Both the position numbers and the translations under genes were made by a program. The notes beneath the pieces were generated by a model. It searched no databases and was not told the DNA's origin. It saw only the letters and a program-made list of their open reading frames with translations. From Spirochaetaceae bacterium (GTDB lineage Bacteria; Spirochaetota; Spirochaetia; Treponematales; Breznakiellaceae), in contig JAITCP010000024.1 in assembly GCA_031283025.1 (NCBI GenBank), positions 1-21,339 on the forward strand: a stretch of 21,339 nt of DNA, in the 5' to 3' direction. How positions within the stretch are numbered: position 1 is the first letter of the stretch; every line of letters starts with the position of its first letter. Shown one piece after another: positions 12,962 through 19,293 of this stretch.

Positions 12962-14372
12962 GGATCAACCCTCCCTGGTAGTGGAGGTTCTTTACGAGAC
13001 CGCAGAATTCCGGCGCCCGTACCTCAAGGCTTGCAAAGAGCAAGATCAGGAATGGGGTCTCCGCTTTGGCGGTCGGGTAGAGCGGGAACGTGCTTAACGG
13101 CAGCAACTGACCGAATGTGTAGACCGGGGTAATCCTGGTCTCTGTCAAGAACAGCATTGAAGCGGTTCCGGGCAAATCTTTATTCAGATCGGTAAATACC
13201 GTAGTCCCCCCGCCCATGTTTGCCGGAATCTGTACCATTTCCATTGCGACAGTCCCGTCTTTCGCCGTGCGGCAAATTGCTAATCCTGTCGGGGTAATGG
13301 CGGTGTCCGTGGTAATGGTAAGCCTAACGCCAACACCCGCGCCTACCGTTACAGGGGCGGCTATTGTTACGCCCTCTGAAATACCGGCGCGGTTAATCTG
13401 GTGGACGGTATAGGAGTAATCACCCGCATCGGCGGCAAAAAATTGAGAACCGGCGGCACCGGGTATTACTGCCGCTACTACTGCGGCAGGCGCCCTGGGG
13501 CGTTCATTGGCAAGCCCGTCAGCTTTGACAATTCCCTTCACATGGAAAAACTTATCGGCTCCCGCATCATCGCCGCTGAATCTGATTGTCGGTCCGATAG
13601 CAGCCGGATAATCGGGAAGTTCGGAAAATGTTGCTTTGGTATCTTTTATCATCATCCGTAACCGGTCGGTAAACAAACCCTTTATATCCTTCGCAAGAAC
13701 AGACGGGAAAAGCGCCTTATTGACTGACCCGCCCCGATCCCAAATCATCTGGGCAATGTCATCAAACAGACCTTCGCCGTAATGCCCCAGGGAATTGCCG
13801 CGGGCATCCATAATGTTCGATTTTTCTGCTTTTTCGATAGCGGCAAGGAAACCGTCAAATTCTGTCGGAATAACATCGGCGTTTCCGTGGAATATCTGGT
13901 ATTCTGCGGACTGGGTAATAACTTCGGTCCCGGACAGTTTTTCGGATGTATAGGCGTCTTCAAAGGTTTCTGCGACTTCCATCTGCTTTGTAACAGACCG
14001 GCGTGTCTGCAAATACTTCTGGGGGAAGATTTTCCTTTCAACAGACTGATCGGTATCAAGCGATGCCCCGCCTTCGGGAACCGAATTCCAGCGATAATTA
14101 CCGAAAGCGGTACGGCGGTTAAGTTCGTGAACCGTACTTCTGACCGGCACTTTCTTCACGGAATTGAGAATTTTGCAATCCTCTTTCAAGGTTGCCACGA
14201 CATTCATCATGGTGGCTTCCAAATTTTCAGGTATCATGGCGCGTCCGTTGACCATGATAGCCGAATCGGTCTCATAGTTACCCGCCGACAATGCTTTATT
14301 CAGGGCATCGGCTTCGGTATCGTTTGAACCTGTGGTGGCGCCTCCGAGCGCCCCTGCATTAAAATAACCCAT
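12954..14372 (-). CDS. Major capsid protein with inserted Ig/FN3-like domain, 472 residues
   Basis: It follows protease and scaffold-like genes, the standard position for a HK97-fold capsid protein. Residues 40-290 have the expected features: a helix after MIPENLEATMMNV, an FGNYRWNSVPEGG loop, the E-loop-like FPQKYLQTRRSVTKQMEV, and a spine-like helix. Residues about 290-400 differ in style: Ala/Pro/Gly/Thr-rich beta sequence with DAGDYSYTVHQINRAGISEG and TGLAICRTAKDG, typical of an FN3/Ig-like decoration domain. The capsid fold resumes at TRITPVYTFGQLLPLSTFP and ends in ASLEVRAPEFCGLVKNL. Among families known to me, SU10-type capsid proteins fit best. Confidence 0.82.
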   Translation of the reverse strand: MGYFNAGALGGATTGSNDTEADALNKALSAGNYETDSAIMVNGRAMIPENLEATMMNVVATLKEDCKILNSVKKVPVRSTVHELNRRTAFGNYRWNSVPEGGASLDTDQSVERKIFPQKYLQTRRSVTKQMEVAETFEDAYTSEKLSGTEVITQSAEYQIFHGNADVIPTEFDGFLAAIEKAEKSNIMDARGNSLGHYGEGLFDDIAQMIWDRGGSVNKALFPSVLAKDIKGLFTDRLRMMIKDTKATFSELPDYPAAIGPTIRFSGDDAGADKFFHVKGIVKADGLANERPRAPAAVVAAVIPGAAGSQFFAADAGDYSYTVHQINRAGISEGVTIAAPVTVGAGVGVRLTITTDTAITPTGLAICRTAKDGTVAMEMVQIPANMGGGTTVFTDLNKDLPGTASMLFLTETRITPVYTFGQLLPLSTFPLYPTAKAETPFLILLFASLEVRAPEFCGLVKNLHYQGGLIHG

Positions 14373-14404
14373 CTTTATACCTCCAATGGTTATTGGGGCC
14401 GCGG

Positions 14405-14992
14405 TTAGGCGGACACCTTTATTTCCTGCATGAGGAAATCATAATCTTCGGTCCGAAGATTAAAGTTCGGATTGCGGATTGCTTTTTGCATATCCGATTC
14501 GATACGGCTTGACGTGTGCAAATCAATCTTGCCTTCGCGGTACGCTTTGGCAAGTACAACCTGTACCCGTTCAAGGTCTGCGATTGTTGGGCGATCCTTC
14601 GGGGCTGCGCCGCCCTTCTGTAAGCCGGGTACACGCCCCGTGCTTTTGCCCATGACCGATTGCGTAGGTACGGGTATGTTCGCAACTCTCGCAACCAACT
14701 CCGCAACTCCGACAACGGCATTTCCGACATCGCCCTGGCTGTCTTGAAGGGTTTTTAAGGACTTGTTGATCTCTTTAAGTTCTGTTACAAGAGATTTCAT
14801 AATTTGTGTAATGTCAATCACGTCGCTTTTATTTATGCCCTCACCTTCGTTTTCTTCGTTGTTTTCGTCTTCGTTCTCGTTCTCGTTTTCCTGACCCTCG
14901 ACGTTCAGTTCGTCCTCATCATCAACCTTATTCCCCTCTCCGCCCGTCAAGGACTTCAATAAAGAGGAAACCATTTCGGCAAATTTATTCAT
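14405..14992 (-). CDS. Putative scaffolding-type protein, 195 residues
   Basis: Between protease and capsid genes, coupled to the protease by an ATGA overlap (14989-14992). Residues 20-53 are very acidic (runs of Glu, Asp and Asn, ENENENEDENNEENEGEG). A long helix follows (about 60-90: ITQIMKSLVTELKEINKSLKTL), then a Gly/Pro-rich spacer and a C-terminal helical domain ending in DYDFLMQEIKVSA. Acidic, coiled and helical-ended architecture in this spot suits an assembly scaffold or a capsid-associated protein. No family motif identified. Confidence 0.6.
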   Translation of the reverse strand: MNKFAEMVSSLLKSLTGGEGNKVDDEDELNVEGQENENENEDENNEENEGEGINKSDVIDITQIMKSLVTELKEINKSLKTLQDSQGDVGNAVVGVAELVARVANIPVPTQSVMGKSTGRVPGLQKGGAAPKDRPTIADLERVQVVLAKAYREGKIDLHTSSRIESDMQKAIRNPNFNLRTEDYDFLMQEIKVSA

Positions 14993-15825
14993 ATCTGCCC
15001 TCCTGCAAATGAAATCTCACGGACGACTGCCCGCGCTTGTTCAATATCCAAACCCTGATTGATCAGGTATTTGATTGCGTGATTTTTGTCTTTAATTTCC
15101 CCGTTATTCATTGCGGCTATTAAAGACCGGATTTTGTCTTTCAATTCTTCATATCCGGCGTTTGTTTCGGAAACCTCTTGTGTCGGTTTCGCTACATCTT
15201 CCGGTATCAATGCCCGTCCCCCTTCATGTTCCGCACTGTTTGTCCCGTGTCCGGCGGTAAGGGCTTTTACGAATTCGGCGGGATCGTAGCTTTTTGCGAA
15301 GTAGGCAGCGGAAACTGTCGCATTAACAGGGGAAACCGTTAACGCTAAATCGTTCCAAAGAACCGATGTAATTTTCTCAATTCCGGTCTTTGCATCCCGT
15401 ACTATTTTAGGGAGAATTCCTCCGACCGATGCCCGTACCCTCGTGGAACCGGCTTTAAGCAGTTCAATTATGTCCTGCGTGATTTTCTTATTGCCATAAA
15501 GTTTTCCTTTTACAAAAGTCCGTGTGCCTTCGGTTCTTATCGATACAGGCTCACCGATAACCATTGACGGATCGGATATAACTTCGCCGTCCGCGCCCCG
15601 CCGCTTGTGAAGGTGATCAAAAGAGACTATGCCGTTTTTCAAAAAATGATCCTTACTGTCCAGTAAGGCCCGTTGGAGTACAACCTGTCCCTGCAAGTCA
15701 AGGGCTTCGTTGCTTGCTTCAACCTCAAAAATATAGTTCCCGTTTTCATCGGTTTTATCTTCATGGGATTTTCGGATAACCAGATTGAGAGAAAAGGAAT
15801 TTTCAAGTTCGTTCAAATCGTCCAT
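14989..15825 (-). CDS. Prohead (HK97-type) maturation protease, 278 residues
   Basis: Serine protease that trims the prohead. FDHLHKRRG (His71 or His73) and TRVRASVGG (Ser133) are in the order and spacing of the His and Ser motifs of the U35/S78 prohead proteases. WNDLALTVSPVNATVSA (157-173) is the family's closing strand. The N-terminal EASNEALDLQGQVV also fits. The last 80 residues form an extra helical domain (YEELKDKIRSLIAAMNNGEIK, AIKYLINQGLDIEQARAVV) that may serve scaffolding. The ATG at 15825 has no good ribosome site and lies only about ten bases from the T-run of the terminator-like hairpin at 15840-15886. Confidence 0.8.
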   Translation of the reverse strand: MDDLNELENSFSLNLVIRKSHEDKTDENGNYIFEVEASNEALDLQGQVVLQRALLDSKDHFLKNGIVSFDHLHKRRGADGEVISDPSMVIGEPVSIRTEGTRTFVKGKLYGNKKITQDIIELLKAGSTRVRASVGGILPKIVRDAKTGIEKITSVLWNDLALTVSPVNATVSAAYFAKSYDPAEFVKALTAGHGTNSAEHEGGRALIPEDVAKPTQEVSETNAGYEELKDKIRSLIAAMNNGEIKDKNHAIKYLINQGLDIEQARAVVREISFAGGQI

Positions 15826-15835
15826 TTTTACCCAT

Positions 15836-15886
15836 AAAAAAAGGCAGCCAGAAACGCCGGTTTTCCCGGTATTTCTGGCTGCCTTT
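15836..15886 (-). terminator. Intrinsic terminator/attenuator hairpin in the leader of the protease gene
   Basis: A perfect 15-bp stem (aaaggcagccagaaa at 15840-15854, tttctggctgccttt at 15872-15886) encloses a CCGG/CCGG inner stem. Leftward reading ends in seven T residues (15842-15836), so it looks like a strong terminator. Yet it lies downstream of a promoter (15938-15967) and directly before the head operon. The 5' arm shares GGCAGC and ATACCGG with the 8977-9027 hairpin. Confidence 0.82.
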
Positions 15887-15937
15887 ATAAACGCACACCA
15901 ATTTTCCCCTCTTTGGGGGATTCGTTATGTTAAGTCA

Positions 15938-15967
15938 ATTCTATACGGAACGCCGATATTTTGTCAA
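15938..15967 (-). promoter_or_regulatory. Leftward promoter of the head-gene operon
   Basis: Minus-strand TTGACA (15962-15967), 18 bases, TAGAAT (15938-15943); TATAGA two bases earlier is an alternative -10. Start near 15931, giving a leader of about 105 bases to the protease ATG. The leader holds a small CCCC...GGGG stem and then the terminator-like hairpin. Confidence 0.6.
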
Positions 15968-15982
15968 GCCTGAAATTCTGTT

Positions 15983-16138
15983 TTATTTCCCTTCAACGGA
16001 AACCGTAATAATCCGGCAAGTTTTCATAAAGAAGAAAACAAGCCCCGCCGCGTCATCCAGTGTCTCGCAATCGCTGGAAGTAAGCCGGGTAGGTTTCATT
16101 GAGTCATGCGGATTTTGCATTGTGATTGTTATTTTCAT
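15983..16138 (-). CDS. Small hypothetical phage protein, 51 residues
   Basis: Not recognised. The ATG at 16138 opens a 51-codon ORF, MKITITMQNPHDSMKPTRLT and on, with AGGAGG about ten bases upstream. It has a short hydrophobic aromatic run (GLVFFFMK) and ends VSVEGK. It is the last gene of the small leftward cluster from 17162, and fills what would otherwise be a gap of more than 300 bases before the head operon. Confidence 0.5.
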   Translation of the reverse strand: MKITITMQNPHDSMKPTRLTSSDCETLDDAAGLVFFFMKTCRIITVSVEGK

Positions 16139-16170
16139 GCCACGCCATCCTCCTATTCGGCCATTCGATT

Positions 16171-16419
16171 TTATACGGCCTTCTTCCCTGCTCCCCTCGC
16201 TTCCAGCGACGTTATCGGGGCCTTGCTCTTGATACGGGCAAGATACTGGTTCTGGACGTTCTCTTTCCGTATCTGCACCCCGATGAGGTTTTTCACTCCC
16301 TCGGCTGTCTTAATGTCCTGGGACGTGGCTTTGCCGCTGTCCAGAACCCGCACCCACTTTGCAATGAGTTCGTTGGTCTCATCTACCGTCAAAATCTTTG
16401 CCGTGTTTTTCTTTTCCAT
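16171..16419 (-). CDS. Small phage protein, 82 residues
   Basis: The ATG at 16419 has GGAGG eight bases upstream; the extension to 16503 overlaps the previous gene and is rejected. The product is helical and basic: LTVDETNELIAKWVRVLDSG, then KTAEGVKNLIGVQIRKENVQ, ending in an Arg/Lys-rich tail (EARGAGKKAV). No family recognised. The cluster position suggests an early or DNA-binding role, not shown. Confidence 0.6.
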   Translation of the reverse strand: MEKKNTAKILTVDETNELIAKWVRVLDSGKATSQDIKTAEGVKNLIGVQIRKENVQNQYLARIKSKAPITSLEARGAGKKAV

Positions 16420-16442
16420 AACTCTATCCTCCGTATGTTTTT

Positions 16443-16640
16443 TCACGCCCGTTTGCAGGCATTTGGATACATCTCCTCGACTATCTCCGTTACCTTTTTC
16501 CATTCCTTGATTTTCCGGTCTAACTTCCTGTAGGCTTTCTTTTTTGCCTCAAGCTGCTGGCTGCGCCGCTTTTCCGCCTCCCACCGCTCAACCGTCCCGT
16601 CCTTAATAATCAAGTCGATATAATCGTAAAACCCTTTCAT
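16443..16640 (-). CDS. Small helical phage protein with DGTxxRWExEK motif, 65 residues
   Basis: The ribosome site GGGGGAAAGC precedes the ATG at 16640. Residues 7-25 (YIDLIIKDGTVERWEAEKR) match the next gene upstream (LIGYWETDGTLARWEREKA), so the two are paralogues. The rest is a highly charged Lys/Glu/Arg helix, possibly a coiled coil. Function unknown. Confidence 0.6.
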   Translation of the reverse strand: MKGFYDYIDLIIKDGTVERWEAEKRRSQQLEAKKKAYRKLDRKIKEWKKVTEIVEEMYPNACKRA

Positions 16641-16650
16641 GCTTTCCCCC

Positions 16651-16890
16651 TTATGCCGCTATCCGCAGATTTGCCCGGCGCGCGTCCGCCCAGGCCCGTT
16701 TCAGGGCTTCCGACATGGTAAGCCCCTCCGCCCTCCGGTACGCCCATGCGGAGCGCATAACCGCCGCCCTGTCATACCGGCAGGGTTTCCGCTGTCGCCC
16801 CGCCTTCTCCCGCTCCCAACGGGCCAATGTCCCGTCAGTTTCCCAATACCCGATTAAGTCTTCCAAAAGAGCCTGAAATGAATCGTTCAT
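16651..16890 (-). CDS. Small phage protein with DGTxxRWExEK motif, 79 residues
   Basis: Shares its N-terminal 25 residues' pattern with the neighbouring 16443-16640 gene. The C-terminal half adds YRRAEGLTMSEALKRAWADA, a short SEALKxAW motif I have seen in small phage and mobile-element proteins. Basic, probably nucleic-acid associated. GGGAGG precedes the ATG, which overlaps the end of the upstream gene by four bases (ATGA). Confidence 0.6.
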   Translation of the reverse strand: MNDSFQALLEDLIGYWETDGTLARWEREKAGRQRKPCRYDRAAVMRSAWAYRRAEGLTMSEALKRAWADARRANLRIAA

Positions 16891-17162
16891 ACCTTGCCTC
16901 CCGGCAGTACGATACCGCCGCCTGTAAAAACACCCGGTAATTCCTTGTCAAACACAATCCCTTTGCGGTGATGGTGTTCAAATATGCCCCAAAACGCCTT
17001 ACTAAGGGGTTCACTTTCCTTGAAATACCGTGGTTCCAGTAAATTCGCGTCATGCAAAAGCCGGAACAGCCTGGACGTAGAGCCAACGCTTACGCACGAA
17101 AAAGCGTTGAAGTGAGGCATTTCCTCCACCGTCATCGGCTGTAAGTTAATAAGTATTCTCAT
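16887..17162 (-). CDS. Small early phage protein, 91 residues
   Basis: First gene after the leftward early promoter, with AGGAGG seven bases from the ATG at 17162. No family recognised. It has the MPHFNAFSCVSVGSTSRLFRLL block, then a mixed charged middle with HHHRKG and a Gly-rich end. No membrane or export signal. Its place opposite the repressor gene suggests a role in early control or replication. Confidence 0.6.
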   Translation of the reverse strand: MRILINLQPMTVEEMPHFNAFSCVSVGSTSRLFRLLHDANLLEPRYFKESEPLSKAFWGIFEHHHRKGIVFDKELPGVFTGGGIVLPGGKV

Positions 17163-17198
17163 CTTTGCCTCCTGATTCTAATATCAAGTTATATTTAT

Positions 17199-17228
17199 AT
17201 TATATAAAGATTTATTTCTATTTGTCAA
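17199..17228 (-). promoter_or_regulatory. Leftward early promoter
   Basis: Minus-strand TTGACA (17223-17228), 18 bases, TATAAT (17199-17204), both perfect hexamers, in very AT-rich DNA. It drives the five-gene cluster from 17162 and lies back to back with the repressor promoter, as in lambdoid-type switches. No clear operator repeat could be picked out by eye. Confidence 0.75.
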
Positions 17229-17255
17229 GTATTTTTTATATTTTTTCAAAAATTC

Positions 17256-17284
17256 TTTACAAAACTGCAAGAATATGTTATATT
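17256..17284 (+). promoter_or_regulatory. Repressor promoter and possible leader peptide
   Basis: TTTACA (17256-17261), 17 bases, TATATT (17279-17284); start near 17291. An ATG at 17292, at or next to the predicted mRNA start, opens a nine-codon ORF (MSNMGLLWA) that ends at 17321, overlapping the repressor start at 17312. This could couple or limit repressor translation. Confidence 0.55.
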
Positions 17285-17311
17285 TACCGATATGAGTAAT
17301 ATGGGGCTATT

Positions 17312-17527
17312 ATGGGCATAAGTTATAAGCCTCTTTTTAAGCTCTTGATTGACAAGGGGCTAAAAAAGAGCGATATGAAGAACCTGATAGGGATAAGCCT
17401 CCCTACTTTAGCAAAATTGTCAAAGGGTGAGCCAATATCAGGTACTACTATTGAAAAAATCTGTGCCTACTTCCACTGCCAGCCGGGGGACATCATGGAG
17501 TATGTGCCGGAAGACTTAAAAAAGTAA
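17312..17527 (+). CDS. Cro/CI-family transcriptional regulator, 71 residues
   Basis: A single-domain helix-turn-helix protein of XRE type. Residues 5-65 give five predicted helices, with the recognition segment MKNLIGISLPTLAKLSKGE and the conserved end TIEKICAYFHCQPGDIMEY, the usual signature. It is divergent from the leftward early operon, with only about 150 bases between them, so it probably controls the switch. The ATG at 17312 has a GGGG site about five bases upstream. It lacks a protease-cleavable C-terminal domain, so it would not be induced by RecA-type self-cleavage; it could be a Cro-like or small repressor. Confidence 0.85.
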   Translation: MGISYKPLFKLLIDKGLKKSDMKNLIGISLPTLAKLSKGEPISGTTIEKICAYFHCQPGDIMEYVPEDLKK

Positions 17528-17764
17528 AAAAACACCTATTTTTACAAAAAAGGCTTGCTATAGACGGGAAAATCATACTATTCTGAACTATATGGCACAT
17601 TTATTGGGTATTATGAACCAGCGCAACCAAGCGCCGAGGCATAGCCCATGACCATAACCCGATATAATCCGGTATTCTCGCAGTTTTGCTCGCCAGAGGA
17701 TAGGGGGATGGTTTTTTATTTTTAATCCTATTAGGATTGACTAAAATGCGGAGGAATTAATTTT
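17528..17764 (+). other. Gene-free 237 bases, possible structured leader or RNA
   Basis: I find no ORF with support here. A TTGCTA (17555-17560), 18 bases, TATTCT (17579-17584) pair could be a promoter. It would give a leader of about 170 bases to the 17765 gene. The sequence between is rich in short inverted repeats (for example GGGT..TATG near 17607 with CATAACCC near 17654), and a T-rich run follows near 17712-17723. This looks more like structured RNA than random DNA, but I see no named RNA family. Confidence 0.35.
17724..17738. promoter_or_regulatory. Operator-like palindrome upstream of the 17765 operon
   Basis: AATCCTA-T-TAGGATT is a perfect 7-bp inverted repeat around one central base, 26 bases before the ATG at 17765. 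The size and symmetry suit a dimeric repressor. Which protein binds is unknown; the neighbouring regulator is one candidate. Confidence 0.5.
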
Positions 17765-17962
17765 ATGAACAATGTGGAAGCGGCGAAGACAACAAGAAAG
17801 GATTTTCTTGCATTTTGCGCAGAAACAAAAACAGCGGAAAAAGAAAAGGAGGCTATCAACACGGCGTCTCTTACTCTTGACAAGCAGCTTAAGCGATTCA
17901 GCAAAACATCATTCAGTGATGCGGATATACAGGCTCTATACAAGGATTCAATGTCTGTATGA
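17765..17962 (+). CDS. Hypothetical protein, 65 residues, first gene of a coupled pair
   Basis: GGAGG lies ten bases before the ATG. The protein is helical and charged (AAKTTRKDFLAFCAETKTAEK, later DADIQALYKDSMSV), with no recognised domain. Its stop overlaps the start of the 193-residue gene (ATGA), so the two are one translational unit, with terminator at 18543-18569. Such small-then-large pairs occur in toxin-antitoxin and phage exclusion loci, but nothing in the sequence proves that. Confidence 0.6.
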   Translation: MNNVEAAKTTRKDFLAFCAETKTAEKEKEAINTASLTLDKQLKRFSKTSFSDADIQALYKDSMSV

Positions 17963-18540
17963 TTCAAGATAAACATAAAATGATGACCGATTATTTTTTC
18001 CAAAATTTGGAAACAGAGATCGCTGCAAAATATCACTGTTATCTTATTGATATTGGAAAAATGTATTGTAATCTCCAGAAAAAGCCGGTCAGCCTGCTTG
18101 GGAAAAATGTCTGCCATATAAGCCGAAACAGCCTGCGTACCGCCTGTGTTGAAATGGGGAACGATATTCGTTTTTTAATAACTCGGCGCGGGAAATTGAT
18201 CGATGCGCTAAAACCAAGCTATGGCAAGATCGCAGGGATCATAGCCTACCGCCTAGCAAAAAATCAAATTGTTCATCTATGCGAAGGTTGTGCTTCCTGC
18301 TTGGAACAATGCGCTGCATCAAAGCTAAACGGAATGTTTGCATTACGATGCGCATGGGAGTACATTGACATCAAATATGGTCAAGTAAATGAAGATATAC
18401 GTAAAGAGTTAATGTATTCTTTTTCTAGCCGCCATGTAAATCAGGAAACGCTTGGATTAGTCTTTGATACTATTCAAACTGCTTACTATGTCCAAAATCC
18501 ACAACCAGCGCTAAATGCGGATGTTACTAAAAGCCATTAG
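17959..18540 (+). CDS. Hypothetical Cys-cluster protein, 193 residues
   Basis: Not recognised. The middle holds HLCEGCASCLEQCAASK, giving Cys108, 111, 114 and 118: a CX2CX2CX3C cluster that in other families binds a 4Fe-4S centre or zinc. Helical flanks follow the pattern KIAGIIAYRLAKNQIVHL before and FALRCAWEYIDIKY after. Near the C-terminus SSRHVNQETLGLVFDTIQ looks like a conserved signature. No signal peptide. It is expressed opposite to the virion genes, beside the repressor, so it is likely active in the lysogen: exclusion, defence or control are all possible. Confidence 0.6.
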   Translation: MIQDKHKMMTDYFFQNLETEIAAKYHCYLIDIGKMYCNLQKKPVSLLGKNVCHISRNSLRTACVEMGNDIRFLITRRGKLIDALKPSYGKIAGIIAYRLAKNQIVHLCEGCASCLEQCAASKLNGMFALRCAWEYIDIKYGQVNEDIRKELMYSFSSRHVNQETLGLVFDTIQTAYYVQNPQPALNADVTKSH

Positions 18541-18542
18541 TT

Positions 18543-18569
18543 AAAAAAGCCCGCTTCTGCGGGCCTTTT
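18543..18569. terminator. Two-way terminator between converging operons
   Basis: AAAAAAGCCCGC-TTCT-GCGGGCCTTTT: a six-base GC stem with a four-base loop, T-run on the plus side and A-run that gives a T-run on the minus side. It lies between the stop at 18540 and the stop of the HD gene at 18568, so it can end both operons. Confidence 0.85.
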
Positions 18570-19101
18570 ACTTAAAAACCTCCCCTAAAAGGGAGTTTAA
18601 TTCCTGATACATTTTATAATCGGCCAATTCCGGCAGGGCCGCCGCAATCCCCCGGTAGTACCACTCAATGTCAGATTTTCCGGCGTTAAACCGTTCCCAG
18701 AGCTTATCCCCGACAGCCTCTTTATCGGCGGCCATTGAACGCAGATTGGAGAGTTTATCGGCACAGCATACCAGCTTCGCTTCCAGAGAAGCCCCGGCCA
18801 GATGGTCTATTGTAAACTGTTTCCGCTCCTTCCATGTTTTGGACTTGTCCTCCGATTCGGCGGCGACAATTTTCAAAATATCTTCCCCAAAACGGTCAAG
18901 TATCTCTGCCGGGGTAGTTCCAGTGTCCTCCAGGGTATCATGCAGAATTCCGGCGACAATGACATTTTCCGGGCATCCGTTCATTGTCAATATCTGCATT
19001 ACTTCTGCGGGATGGGAAAAATAGGGTATATTTGTCCCTTTTCTCACTTGCCCGGCGTGTTTTTTCGAGGCAAAAATTATCGCTTCATGGATTGAGTTCA
19101 C
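18568..19101 (-). CDS. HD-domain hydrolase, small alarmone hydrolase-like, 177 residues
   Basis: The metal-binding HD residues are all visible: His30 (YFSHP), His54-Asp55 (AGILHDTLEDT) and Asp115 (CCADKLSNL). Glu58-Asp59 gives the extra ED pair of (p)ppGpp hydrolases. HAGQVRKGTNIPYFSHP is close to the MESH1/SpoT signature. It is a single-domain, catalysis-only size, with no synthetase part. Phage-encoded enzymes of this kind are known to neutralise alarmone-producing toxins; that role here is inferred. It could also hydrolyse another nucleotide. Coupled to the 59-residue gene by an ATGA overlap. Confidence 0.82.
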   Translation of the reverse strand: MNSIHEAIIFASKKHAGQVRKGTNIPYFSHPAEVMQILTMNGCPENVIVAGILHDTLEDTGTTPAEILDRFGEDILKIVAAESEDKSKTWKERKQFTIDHLAGASLEAKLVCCADKLSNLRSMAADKEAVGDKLWERFNAGKSDIEWYYRGIAAALPELADYKMYQELNSLLGEVFK

Positions 19102-19277
19102 CGTTGGGTTGCCCCTTGTTCCTTGTCCCCAAAGGCTTCTTTGACGATCTGGTCTTGGATTTCGCGGATATAAGGGGAGAGTTTTTCTTTATCGCCGGTA
19201 AAATCCGGCGATCCACAGTCATACTCATACTCTTTTGAACCGTGATCAACATATCCAGGATATTTACTTTCACCCAT
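19098..19277 (-). CDS. Small hypothetical protein, 59 residues
   Basis: I take ATG 19277 with the GGAGG site eight bases upstream rather than the TTG at 19325, which lies in the previous gene. The product is acidic with YPGYVDHGSKEYEYDCGSPD at the N-terminal part and a helix (YIREIQDQIVKEAFG). No family recognised. Its overlap with the HD gene means they are translated together. It might be a partner of either neighbour; no evidence for an antitoxin fold. Confidence 0.55.
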   Translation of the reverse strand: MGESKYPGYVDHGSKEYEYDCGSPDFTGDKEKLSPYIREIQDQIVKEAFGDKEQGATQR

Positions 19278-19293
19278 ATTCCTACCCTCCACT

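Noticed and set aside
14419..14747. ORFs in other frames within the scaffold-like gene
   Set aside because: Arg/Leu-rich shadows; the acidic frame has the ATGA coupling and gene-like composition.
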